64,000 nt of DNA, from positions 27,740,063 through 27,804,062 of the forward strand of contig CM020619.1 in NCBI GenBank assembly GCA_009829735.1. Direction: 5' to 3'. Positions 41,988 through 53,200 of this stretch are shown one piece after another. The notes below the pieces were generated by a model that made no database searches, was not told the origin of the DNA, and was given only the letters and a program-made list of their open reading frames with translations. Source of the stretch: Pyropia yezoensis. Taxonomy: Eukaryota > Rhodophyta > Bangiophyceae > Bangiales > Bangiaceae. The translations under genes and the position numbers were made by a program. Positions within the stretch are counted from its first letter, which is position 1, and each line of letters opens with the position of its first letter.

Positions 41988-42959
41988 CCATACAGCTCCC
42001 GCCCCCTACCCAGACGCCCACACCGACGCAGCCCCCCCAACGCCAGCCATCCGCGTGCACCAAACGCCCACCCAGCATCCAGCAGTGGCGCCCCCCCCGT
42101 CGCTCACCCCCCCCTCAAACGCACCTCGAATAGGAAGGAGAGGATGCCCGCCAGGCGAGGCACCAACACCAGCCCGTCCAGTGCGTAGCGCAGGACCACC
42201 CCCCGTGTACGGCAAGCGGCTCCGCCCCCCCTCCCCTCATTCACCGCTTCCCGATACGGCCGAGACGCCTCCACCTGTGCCGCCACGTCCCCTCTACGCG
42301 CCACGGGGACGCGCGCAACGGAATACGCGAGCAACGGACGGGGCGATACGACCCACTTCAGCAGTCTACCGAACAGTGCAAAACAAACGCTTCCAAGACA
42401 AACGCGCGAACGGGACGTCTCGAGTCACAGAACACAAGACCAGCAGGATGGGCGCCGTCGGTACCCTCCGGCCGCGGCGGCGGGCGGTCGCGTGCACAGC
42501 GCGCGCAGCCAGGGAGGCGGCCCACCGGCAGCCGATCGCAGCGATCTTCTTGCACGTCTTCTCCGTTTTCCCTTTGCAGGAGTGTACCGCGGGCGCCACA
42601 GTCTTGACAGGGGCAATCACAAGGCGCGCCGCCCGGGGACCAGATGGGGTGGGGCGGGGGGGGTGGAGCCGGCCGGCCTGCGAGGCCTCGCGATGGAAAG
42701 GATGTCCAGCAGTGGTGTGGGACGGCAGCAGCTGCTGAGCACGGATGCCAGCTGTCGGGGGTAGCAGGGATGGGCAGCGGTGCGGGATTGGACGGAGACG
42801 ACGGGGGTGACTGCTAGGCCGCTGTCCACGCGGCACGGACCGCGGCACGTGCCGCCGCGACGACCGCCGCCAACAATATACGGCCAGCAAGCGAGGCGGC
42901 AACGGGCAGCTACGTAACCGCTGCCGCGGCGACGCAGGAGACCATCGACGCAGCAATGG

Positions 42960-43457
42960 TCAGCGTAGTGGAGCCGGCACTCGCCGCCGTGGCGGTTCGA
43001 TGGGCGCCGCCAAAGACACGCCACGCGCGGCACAGCGGGCCCGGCAGCGCGCACCAGCCGTGCGGGCTATGCGGGTGACCGCCGCGGGGGTGGTGGCCAC
43101 AACGGGAGCTGCCTCAGGAGCGGCTCCCACTGCACGGGTGGTCCACCCGCACGCTGCAGGTGCGAGCGACACAGCCAAGCGGGTGGCCGCGGCGGCCACC
43201 GCCGAGCAGGCCGCCGCGGCGACCGCCACGCCAGCGGCTGGGGTCGACGACGCCATTGCGCGGACCACGTAGAGGACAACCGGCACGGCTGCCGAGCCGA
43301 CGCCCGCCGCGGTCAGCGTCGTGAGAAGCCCACCCGCCGCGAGTAGCCACAATAGAGCCGTGACAAGCACGCGGAGGGCGCGCTCAGCAGCTCGCAGAGC
43401 GGCCGCCGCCAAGCCACAGACCGCACCAAGAGAGGGATGGACGGCCGCAGATGCCAT
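42960..43457 (-). CDS. Possible first exon of a membrane protein, unrecognised
   Basis: Opens with an ATG at 43455-43457 (MASAAVHPSLGAVCGLAAAALRAAERALRVL). The first 120 residues are Ala/Val/Leu-rich with about three possible membrane segments (VTALLWLLAAGGLLTTLTAAG, SAAVPVVLYVVRAMA, and an Ala-rich one). The end is Arg/Pro-rich and may be intron read-through. The region just upstream holds a cluster of repeated palindromes (43886-43959). No family recognised. Confidence 0.35.
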   Translation of the reverse strand: MASAAVHPSLGAVCGLAAAALRAAERALRVLVTALLWLLAAGGLLTTLTAAGVGSAAVPVVLYVVRAMASSTPAAGVAVAAAACSAVAAAATRLAVSLAPAACGWTTRAVGAAPEAAPVVATTPAAVTRIARTAGARCRARCAARGVSLAAPIEPPRRRVPAPLR

Positions 43458-43885
43458 GATGGGCGGGGAGGTAGAGACAGGTGAAGACAGTTACTTGTAG
43501 AGGGGCGGAAAAGGTTGAAGGAAGAGGTGGTGCGGAAATGCAAGGGCGGCGGACGAGGTGGGAGTGATGGAGGAGAAGGGGCGGGGGGGAAAGGCTGTGA
43601 CAGTTGGAAGGAGCAGTGACGGGCGGATGCTCAGTGAAAGTAAGAAGGTGGCTTGAGCGGCCAGACCTGCGACAGGTCTGTCTGCCACCCGGGGTGGGGC
43701 TCTTAAACGCCCGGGCGGCTCGAGCGGTCCACCAAGGGCGCATGCTCTACAGCCCACATGGGCAGGGGATGCGGACCCCAGGCGCGACCCCCTCTGAAGT
43801 ACGGCGTGGTGCGGGGAGATACCAGACGCCGTCGGGCGCGGAGTATCTAGCCACCACGGCGGTGCACCGAGCTGTGTCAAGGGAA

Positions 43886-43959
43886 ACCCGCGCGCGGGTC
43901 TGTGCAGGATGACCCACGCGCGGGCGCGAATTCTGTGAAGGAAGACCCTCGCGCGGGTC
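43886..43959. promoter_or_regulatory. Cluster of three GACCC-N-CGCGCGGGTC palindromes
   Basis: ACCCGCGCGCGGGTC at 43886-43900, GACCCACGCGCGGGC at 43911-43925 and GACCCTCGCGCGGGTC at 43944-43959, with a further partial copy (GCGCGCGCGCGGGTT) at about 43978. Repeated palindromes of the same core about 430-500 bp upstream of the minus-strand ATG at 43457 look like binding sites for a dimeric factor. This is inference from pattern only. Confidence 0.45.
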
Positions 43960-44589
43960 TGGTGGATGCGGCGGGAGCGCGCGCGCGGGTTCTGGTGCTG
44001 GGGCGAGACAGTTGCGCAGGCGGGGCTGGCACCTGCCGTCCGTTCACGTCTCCCCCACGCACCCCCCCCTTCGCCGTGCCCTGTGGCATGGTGGCGCTGG
44101 ACCAATGGGCGCCCAGACTGGATGCGACGCACCCCGCAGCAAGCGCCGTCGGGTGACGAGCGGCCAACGACCGAAGAGAGAATTGGCGGCCAGCGTGGAG
44201 GAACTGAGCCTCCTTACAGCACTGGTGATGGTCTACTCTGTTGGGTACTCAAATCGGGATCTGGCCAGCTTGTCTGACATACTGGCAAGTGCTTAAACTT
44301 AGGCAAAACAAATTGCGATCGCTCATTGGCTTAGCTCACGGGACCACGACCTGTATCACGGTCTGTTGCCGCTGCCTACCCGTAGCACGTGGTGGTGGAA
44401 TGTTAACCAATGCTTTCAATGTTGACCGGGCCCGGATTGCGCACGGTGACCCCGTGGAGGCCGATTGTCTTTGACACAGCGTTCTCCTTGCTTTCTTCCA
44501 CGTAGTGCAACACACGCACTATCTATGCTACAACCATCAGCTTCTCACAGACGGCGAAGAACAGAGTCTTCACCTCGTATACAAAAAAC

Positions 44590-45315
44590 TGAGGCACTTC
44601 CATGAAAATACATCCTGTCACGCAAAGTCACAAATTCTTCTTGCAGCCTGGCCCCTCTCTTCGAGTCTTTGGCACCCCACTACCAACAGATCGGTGCATC
44701 CCCACGTGACAGGCGACACACCATCGTCTTCACCAGAGTGTGCGCTTTACGTTCATGTGTGGTTTCTAAGAAAAACATTGAAAACTGGCCACGTGGTGGT
44801 CTTGAGAGTGCATCATCCAATATACCTGCTTGCTCGTCGCTTGCTCTATGTACCCTCCACCACCAGGCACCTACGGACGGAGCTACGCCCCAAGGTACAT
44901 CCCACAGACCACCCTACGTCTACTGATGCATAAAACGTGATGAGTTTCTATGGTGTGCAGCCCAAGAGAGCGGTCTTTTTCACAAACTTGGTGCCAAATA
45001 CAGCTATTTCTGCCCCCCCCCCCCCCACAGACTGGAGAAGGACAGCCGCCAGGCACTGGCATAGCCCATACGATAGCTGTGTGTCCCTGTGAGCCTTAGG
45101 GAGCACGAAAGTCCCACTGCCGACATCTCAACATGGACCCAGGGCCGGGTTTTTGCTCAACGACGGACCTTTGTCCTAAAGCCTGTCGCTACAAAAACAT
45201 AGTGCACCCACACAGGGATGAGCGGCCCTCTCTGTTCCATGGTCTTCAGCAAGGACCCTGTACGGATCCTGGCCAAAAAGAAGGGCGCTCAAAGCGTGTC
45301 TGGACCATCATGTGG
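44590..45315 (+). repeat. Left arm of a 1.84-kb inverted repeat
   Basis: 726 bp, nearly identical as reverse complement to 45702-46427. It begins TGAGGCACTTCCATG and ends TGGACCATCATGTGG. It contains a 14-C run (45013-45026) whose partner in the other arm is a 15-G run. Encoded frames (44505-44933 and from 45133) have no known domain. Confidence 0.95.
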
Positions 45316-45701
45316 CGAGCTTGGCGCCGGAGGCTGTCTGAGCTCGCTTTTCAAGCGGGTCCAGCTCGTTTGCGTCTCTGTGACGAGTCGGCGATGCCGT
45401 TTTTTCTTCTTCATAGAATGGTCAAAGGTCTTTGTGTCTCTTTAAGCTGTTTCTGTGCCGACAGAAGTATGGATCATCCTGTCACTGCGTGATGTGGATG
45501 AATCGTCCAGCAGCTTGAACGAAGTACATGACACACCTCACTAACCAGCTCTATGAACGTACGACAAACGTTGAACTGATATGCGTCAACCCACTGTTGC
45601 CACTGAGTTTCTTTCCGGGACAGCCATGACCAAGACAAGCACGACTTGATGGCAAATATGCGAAGCACGTAGAGCTCAGATAGCTTCTGGCACAGAGCTC
45701 C
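45316..45701. other. Spacer of the inverted repeat
   Basis: 386 bp between the arms. The first and last 30 or so bases still resemble each other in inverted orientation (GAGCT...CTGAGCTC) and then diverge, so the arms may once have been longer. Frames on either strand have normal composition but no recognised domain. Confidence 0.7.
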
Positions 45702-46427
45702 CCACATGATGGTCCAGACACGCTTTGAGCGCCCTTCTTTTGGCCAGGATCCGTACAGGGTCCTTGCTGAAGACCATGGAACAGAGAGGGCCGCTCATCC
45801 CTGTGTGGGTGCACTATGTTTTTGTAGCGACAGGCTTTAGGACAAAGGTCCGTCGTTGAGCAAAAACCCGGCCCTGGGTCCATGTTGAGATGTCGGCAGT
45901 GGGACTTTCGTGCTCCCTAAGGCTCACAGGGACACACAGCTATCGTATGGGCTATGCCAGTGCCTGGCGGCTGTCCTTCTCCAGTCTGTGGGGGGGGGGG
46001 GGGGCAGAAATAGCTGTATTTGGCACCAAGTTTGTGAAAAAGACCGCTCTCTTGGGCTGCACACCATAGAAACTCATCACGTTTTATGCATCAGTAGACG
46101 TAGGGTGGTCTGTGGGATGTACCTTGGGGCGTAGCTCCGTCCGTAGGTGCCTGGTGGTGGAGGGTACATAGAGCAAGCGACGAGCAAGCAGGTATATTGG
46201 ATGATGCACTCTCAAGACCACCACGTGGCCAGTTTTCAATGTTTTTCTTAGAAACCACACATGAACGTAAAGCGCACACTCTGGTGAAGACGATGGTGTG
46301 TCGCCTGTCACGTGGGGATGCACCGATCTGTTGGTAGTGGGGTGCCAAAGACTCGAAGAGAGGGGCCAGGCTGCAAGAAGAATTTGTGACTTTGCGTGAC
46401 AGGATGTGTTTTCATGGAAGTGCCTCA
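45702..46427 (-). repeat. Right arm of the 1.84-kb inverted repeat
   Basis: Inverted copy of 44590-45315, with the same length to the base by my boundaries and only a handful of differences by eye, including homopolymer-length changes. Confidence 0.95.
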
Positions 46428-46939
46428 CTGTGGCCTGCAAGCGTGCGCTTCTTGCCTTCCGAGTCTATTTTATGCCCAGAATTATCCTTTTTCAGGGGCT
46501 GGGAAGGTCCCCCAGTCACTCAACGATGAGAAGGGTATTTCCAATGCTTTCTCCTCCGCGTATGATTGGTGCTACGCCGGAATACTCCCATGTCATTGGC
46601 GTACAACTGGTCGACATTGCCGCTTTCACATTCAGCACCTTCTCGTGCATGCGTCTCGGCCAGAGCAACAACACCGAGAAAAAAAATGCGTTGTGATGCT
46701 CACAGCGAGAGCTTTTTTATGGTGTTTTTTGACCCTCACAGCGACAAGGTCGACGACGGCAGGTGACGTATTGGTCAACATTCCGCCAGCACGTGCTATA
46801 TATAGTGCGTCCCGTAAAAAGTGGACGCGCTCGTGTCGTGATCATGTCAAATATCGGCCACTGGACCAATCAAACCCACACTGCGCGACCCGTGCACGTC
46901 TACGGGACGCACAATATCTATCACGCTGGCCAGCCTGCC
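46428..46939. other. Intergenic with a TATA-box candidate
   Basis: A TATATATA string at 46797-46804 (GCTATATATAGTGCG) stands alone in otherwise mixed sequence and could be a core promoter for plus-strand transcription into the GCC-rich region. No supported gene follows closely. Confidence 0.3.
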
Positions 46940-46960
46940 GACTTGCATCATTCACGTCAT

Positions 46961-47006
<46 letters not shown>

Positions 47007-47069
47007 CCCGCACCACCCCCACCTCCCCCTCCGCCGCCGCCACCCGTGGTGGCCGCCGAGGTCGTGGGC

Positions 47070-47102
<33 letters not shown>

Positions 47103-48562
47103 ACTGCGCGCCTCTGCCACCCCCGCTGGTCGGCGACCTGCCCCCCCACGAGGCGTCGGCGCGGCTGCCTCCGAGTGCCTGGCAAGCGGCGCAGCCGGCC
47201 GCCCCCGGCGCGTGACGACGTGCACGGGGCCCGCCCCGCGGCGGGCGGGTAGGACACGGAGACATGGGGTGCGGCGAGCTCGTCCCCGCGGGGGGGCTGC
47301 CCTGCCCGCTCGCCCGCCCCGCCACCGCCGCGGTGCCGCCGCGGGTGTAGGCTGTCCCGTTCAAGGCGCCGCGGCGGCGGGGATGGGTTGTGCCGGTAAT
47401 GGGGCCGGGAGCGGGGCAAAGCGAAACGGCAGACGCGATCCCGGGGTGAAAGCCCCCGCCGAAGACCCAGGGGGGGGGCTCCGCCGCCGCCGCCCCGCCG
47501 CCCGCCGTCGCGCCGGCGCGCCCGCGACTGGCGAACGGCCATCCTGTCCCGTGGCGCTGCGCCACCACCGGCCGTTTCGGCTTGCGGGGGGGCAGGGGGG
47601 AAGGACCAGCCCCCACCGCCGTGGCGGCCACCGCCCCCTCACCTGCGCGGCGCGCTCGGCGGGCGCCGCCGCCGTGGCCGTCGCGTGTGCCGCCGCGCGC
47701 GCACGCACCCCGCCGTGGCGGGGCGGGGTAGCGGGGCGACGCGTGGCGTTGGAGAAGGAGGAGGGGGTGACGGGGGGGGCGCCCCTCCCCCCGCGCCCTG
47801 CTCCTCCCCCAACGCGCACCGTTCTCCCCTCCCTCCCCCGCGAGAGAGGGGGGCAGGGAGCGGTGCTGACAGCCGACGCTTCGTTCCTGTGGCGCGGCCA
47901 TTGCCCTGGCCGCCACCGCTGAGACCGCCACCGCAGCGCCGCACACCCGCCACCACCGCCGCTGCCGACGCTGCCACCGCTATACAGATGCTGCCGCTGC
48001 GCCCGTTGCTGCGGCCGACGTGACCGCAGCTAGCAGGGAGCGAGTGGGAAGGGGGGGGGGGCAGTGGCGGCAGCGGCAGTGGCGGCAGCTTCGATGGCGT
48101 CGGCCATTGACCGACGGCGGGACCGCAGCGGGGAGGGAGCGTACCTCCCTCCGGCGCAGGACGGGCGCCCTGCCCCGCACCCCCGTGTCGGGCGGTTGGA
48201 GGGGGTGGCGGCGGTGGCGGGGGGGGCGGCGGCGACACCAATGCAGGCGACGGCGAAGCGGCGGGCGGTTTCGACGGCGGCGACGGCGCGACGGTGGTGG
48301 AGGTGGAAGTGGCGGCGGCGACGGTGGCGACGGCGGCGGCGGCGGCGGTGCCGCGTCGGCCAACGCCAAGGATGACCCCGAGGACCAGGCGGTGGCAGCG
48401 CCCGCCGGGGCACCACCCCCGCGGCCACCGGCGGGGGGGGGGGGGGGGGGGGGGCGGTGCCCCGCCCGTGGCGCGGACAACGGGGTGGAGTGGGGGGAGG
48501 GGGGGGCGCGTGATGGCCGCCGTGCGTCGGGTGGCGGTCGTTGCGGCAGTAGCAGCGGCGGC

Positions 48563-48593
<31 letters not shown>

Positions 48594-49907
48594 GCGTTCG
48601 TGGTTGTGGGTGCAATGGCCCCGGTGTTGGGGACGATGGCGGTTGCGACGGCGGCGACCGCGGTGGTTGCGGTGGGGGGTACGGCGGCAGCGGCGGCAAC
48701 GCTGCCGTTTGCAGCGGCGGGCCGGCTGGGTCCCCCGCCCGGCTGGACGACCGCCACGGCGGTGGCGGCGGCGGCGGCGGTGGCGGCGGCGACGGCGGCG
48801 GCGGCGGGGGGTGGTGGCGCCTCCTTCACCCCCACCGGCGGCCCTGTGCCCGTCCGCGGCGGGCCGTCAGGTGGACCACCTGGCGGTGGCGACCGCCGCG
48901 CGTGGGCGGTGGGTGGCGAGGGCGGCGGTGGCGGGGGGGAGCCAGGCGGCGGCAGCGGATAGGGGGACGGCCGCACGCCACCCCGCGGGTCGTCCCGCGT
49001 GCGTTTGTGTGGCGTAACGGCGGCGGCGGGGGTAGCGGCGGCGGCGGCGCGGATGGCGGCGCCGCCGCCGCACGGGCGGCAGACGCCGCCGGTGGGGGTG
49101 GCGGACGTGGTGGCTTGGGTGGTGCGGCCGCCGCGGGGGACGAGAGGGGGGGTCGCCCGGGGGGGCGGGCGCTGGGGTGGGGGGGAGGGGCTTCGCTGGG
49201 TCGGCGTGTGGGTAGGGGAGTGGCACCCGCTGACGGAGACGGCGGCGGCGGCGGTGGTGGTGGCGGAGGTGGCGGCGGCTGTTTCGGCGGTGGGGGCGGA
49301 GTCAGCGACGGGGGTGGCGGCGGCGGCGGATGTGGTGCCGGGGCGGCCGGGCCCCTCATCTCCCGTCGCCGCGGCCACGGCGGCCGCAGGGGACTGACCG
49401 GCGGCGGCGGTGGCGGCGGCGGTGGCGGCGGGCCGGCAGGGCGGCCCGCGTGACCGCGGGCGCGCCCGCCCCCCCCGTCGGTGGCCACCTAGGCGGACGG
49501 CCGGCTGTCGCCGGGTCGGGACGTGGGCGGCGACCCCGCGGGCGGCGGCGGCAGCGGCGGCGGCGGCGGCGACGGCGGCAGCGGCGGCGGCGGCGGCGGC
49601 GACGCGGGGCCACCGCGGGGGCGTCAGCAGAGGCGGGCGAGGCGGCGCGCGGGGGACAGGGGGGGTGCGGCCGTCGCCGCGGCGGCCGGGGTAGCCACCA
49701 CCGCCCACGGCGGACGGCGGAGAAGACGGGTGGCGGGGGCTGTGGGGGCGGTTGGGACGGGGTGGGGGGGGGACGCGCTGTAGCTTCTGCGCGGACGTGG
49801 GTCGCCGCCGGGCGGGGGGGGGGGGGGGGGGGGTGGGGGAAACTCGCCAGGGGGGGGAAACTTGCCAGGGGGGACGCCGTCGCCGCAGCCGGCGCGGCGG
49901 CGGCGTT

Positions 49908-49938
<31 letters not shown>

Positions 49939-50140
49939 GCCGTAGAGGGGGGGGAGGGGGGAGGGGGGGGGACGCTCCGACGGCAGGAGCTCTTCGTCGA
50001 GCTTCGACTGGCCGGCCGTCGGCACCGTGGTGCGTGGCTGCCTCGACTTTCAGGGATGTTCCGCACCACGCCGGTTTCCCCCGAATACTTAGAGAGTTTA
50101 AACAACCAGGTCGGGCGGGGTACCTCCAATTTAGATCCTG
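46940..50140. other. Extreme low-complexity GC region
   Basis: About 3.2 kb of GCG/GGC/GCC trinucleotide repeats and homopolymers, including 32 C at 47071-47102. Long frames are open on both strands at once: a minus-strand Pro/Ala-rich frame from 50155 down to 47639 and plus-strand Gly/Ala-rich frames (48020-49453). The longest is the minus-strand one, whose N-terminus (MHPEQQDLNWRYPARPGC) has normal composition, but no domain supports either strand. Codons were not tested statistically, so no gene is called. Confidence 0.5.
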
Positions 50141-50269
50141 TTGCTCCGGATGCATTGGTGTTGCCGCCACCTCCAGACCTCAAGGTGCGGCTCGTCTCGG
50201 CGCGCCCTTCGTTCTCTTTCTGCGTCGGCCAGCCGCCCGCCCCGGCGCTCTCTCCCTCCCCCGTCCGCG

Positions 50270-53200
50270 ATGCGGTCGCCGCCGCGGAAACGGCAGCGAA
50301 CCGCCCCTCCCCTTCCTCCCTCTGGCGCCCTCCGCACCTTCATTCTCGGGTGGGTAGGGGAGCCCCCCCCCAGCCCCCCCCCCCGTGGCAGCGCTGGCGC
50401 CGGCGCATCGACCGGGGGAGCCTCCCGCCGCCATGGGCCCTCTGGCGGCGGCAGCAGCGGCGCCGCCCGCACCGCCGCCGTGGCGGCGGCATGCGTTTCC
50501 ACCCCCGCCGGGGTGGCGTGGCTCTCCACCACCACCGCGGGGGTGGCGGCGGGCGTCCTCCCCCGCGCCGACCTGACCGCCGCCCTCCTCGACGGCGACG
50601 GCACGGGCGCGGCGGCGCTGCTGCCGCCCCTGTGTGCGGTGGCGGGCCTCGGCCGGGGGGGGGTGCTCCACCCGCCGGGTGTTGCCGCCGCCGCCGACGC
50701 CCTCGCCGCCCGCGCGGCGCTCGAGGTGGCCGCCGCCGCCGCCCGCGTCGGCGGGCCGCTTCCGTCGGCGTCGGGGGCGCGCACTCGCCTGCCCGCCGTC
50801 GAAGTGGGCGAGTGTGCCTGTGTCGGTTCGGCAGGGGGAGTGGCGGCGCTGGTCACTGCGCTTGACGAGTGGGGGGGGGAGGCGGCCGCGGCCCGCGCGG
50901 TCACCCTGCGGGCGCTCGTGTTGCCGGCATTGGCACGCCGTTGCGGAGGGGGGGGGCGCTCCCGGAGGGGCCCCTGCGGGTGTACTGCTTCCCTTGAGGG
51001 GGTGAGGGGGGCAGCTTTGTGTACGGACGTTGCGATGGAGGTGGCGTCTCAGACGGTGGCAGCGCTGGGGGTAGGGGGGGGGCGCCCCCCAGACCTGGGT
51101 ATCCCGCAGGGATGGCTGCGCGACGCCGTTGGACCAGCCGGAGGGGGTGGCAGCGGCGGCGGGGAAGACGCTGCCGGTGGCTGCTGGGACCCCTCGTTGA
51201 AGGTGCTTGCAACTGACCCGTGGGTGCCTCGGCATCCCGCCCCGAGCGGCGGCGGCGATGGCGGCGGCAATGACAAGCCGGGCACACCTCCCGGCGCGGC
51301 GGCGGCACCGGCTGATGACGCCGCCGTGGACCTTTTTGCGGCCGCTCTGCCGTGCGCCACCGAGCGGTCGCTGGTGCGGGCGCTGGTGATGGCGACGCCG
51401 CTGACAGAGCGCCAGGCAATACTGGACGCTGCGTGGGCGGCTTTGGTGCTGCAGCTGACTGCAGGTAGCGGGGGCGGTGGCTGCGGTGGCAGCGGCTGCG
51501 GTGGAGGCGGTGACAGCGACGACGGTGGGAGCGAGGGAGGGGGGGGGGGTCCGGCGAGAGTGAGGGGAGTCCACTGGGCCCGCCTGATGGTGGTGCTCCA
51601 CGCCACGCCAGGAGCGGCAGGGGGGGTGCTCGCCGGCCTGGCGGCTGTGCTTGCGGCGGGGGCGTCGTCTGACGTCGATGGCGGGCCTGTCAGCGGCGGT
51701 CGGGGTGCGGCGGAGGCGGCCGTCGCCGCGGCAGTGACCGTTGCGCGACACGTGTCGCTGGCCGCAGCGACTGCGGCGGTGGTTGCCCAGGCGGCCGCCG
51801 CATCTGGCGTCGGCATGGCCGCCCGTGGTGCGGGGGACGGGCGTGCAGCGGTAGGGGGGGATGCTCTTTCGCCCGCGGTTGGGGGCACTCCCTTCGCTGC
51901 CGCCGCGCTCGGCAGCGCCCCCGCCGGAGCTGCTGGCTGGGCGCCCACCCCGGCGGACGCTGACGCGGTGGCCACCGCGTCGGCCCGCGCGTACGAGGCG
52001 TGGCTCCGCTCCGCCGTCGCGGGCGACACTGGGGAGGGCGGTCGCGCCAGTCGTGACGGCGGCGGGTGCGCTGGTGGCGGCCGCCGCCGTGGAGTAGCGC
52101 CGCTGCTCGCGGCGGTCCTCGCTGCGGCCATCCCCGCCGAGCCACCGCGGCTCCTCCGCGCCTCTCTGCGCGCGCTGACGGGGGTGGCGGGAGCGGAGGA
52201 GTACCACCAGCTGGCGCGGGCGCGACTGCGCGAGCTGTGGGCGGAGCGGCGACGGCTTGGCAACGGCGTCGGGGAGGGGGGGGACGAGATGGAGGGTGGG
52301 TGGGGGACTCCCCCACCTGACGGTGACGACGGCTGGGATGGGGATGGCGAGGGAGGGAGGGTCAGCCACGCCAGGGAAGCCGAGGCCGACTCCCCCGCTG
52401 CCGAGGTCCACGCCTACGTCCTTGAATGGGCGCGGTCGGGCGGGCGGGCGCTCCCCGATGCGCTCATCCGGGAGGCGCTGTTCACACGCTACCGCTTCCG
52501 CTCGCGCACGGTGCCGCTGCTGCTTGCCGCGTCGACGGCGCCACCAGACTCCGTCCTGGCTGTCCACTTTCCACAAGGCGGGCTGGCTGATTACAACCGC
52601 GCGCGGCTGGGGCTGGTCGACGCCCTCGCCGGCCAAGCAGGGAAGCGGGTGATTTTTGCCGCCGAGGCTCAAGCCGCCGCCGTTGCGATTGGCGCCGCCA
52701 CCGCTGCCGCCGAGGCAGCGTCGGCGGAGCGGGCGCGCCGGGCAGCGGCGGGCTCGTCGCGGGCGGGTGGCGGCGGCGTGGTGGCGGCCCCTGGCGGGGG
52801 GGCTTCCCTGGAGTCGCTCGTAACGGCGTTTGCGGTGGCCGCCCGCCGAGACGGCGGCGGCACCGCCCCGCTGGGCGAGGCGGACGCTCTCGCCGCCGCC
52901 CTCGTCGCCGCGACGGGTGGCGCCATCCGGGGGGCACCCGCCGCTGACGGCAGGGTGGGGGTGCCTGCAACGGAAGTCGCCGCCACCACCGCTGCCGATG
53001 AGCTCCTCAATGTGCTCGTGGCGGAGGTGCTGCGAGCTGCCGGAGGGCATCTGGGCCTGCCGCCAGTGCCTGCCGGTGGACGCGCCTGTGCCGGTGGACG
53101 CGGCGGTGGCGGCGGTGGCGGCAACGAGGCGGCCCCACTTCCCGCCCCCGTCCTTGACCCCGCCCTCCCCAACGCCGTGTACCACTCCCTGTGGGCTGCG

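Noticed and set aside
46959-47252. Plus-strand frame starting with poly-Pro
   Set aside because: Entirely CCG repeats and poly-C; no evidence of a protein.
47639-50155. Minus-strand Pro/Ala-rich frame of about 840 codons
   Set aside because: Open on both strands through repeats and no recognised domain; kept as a region note, not called as a gene.
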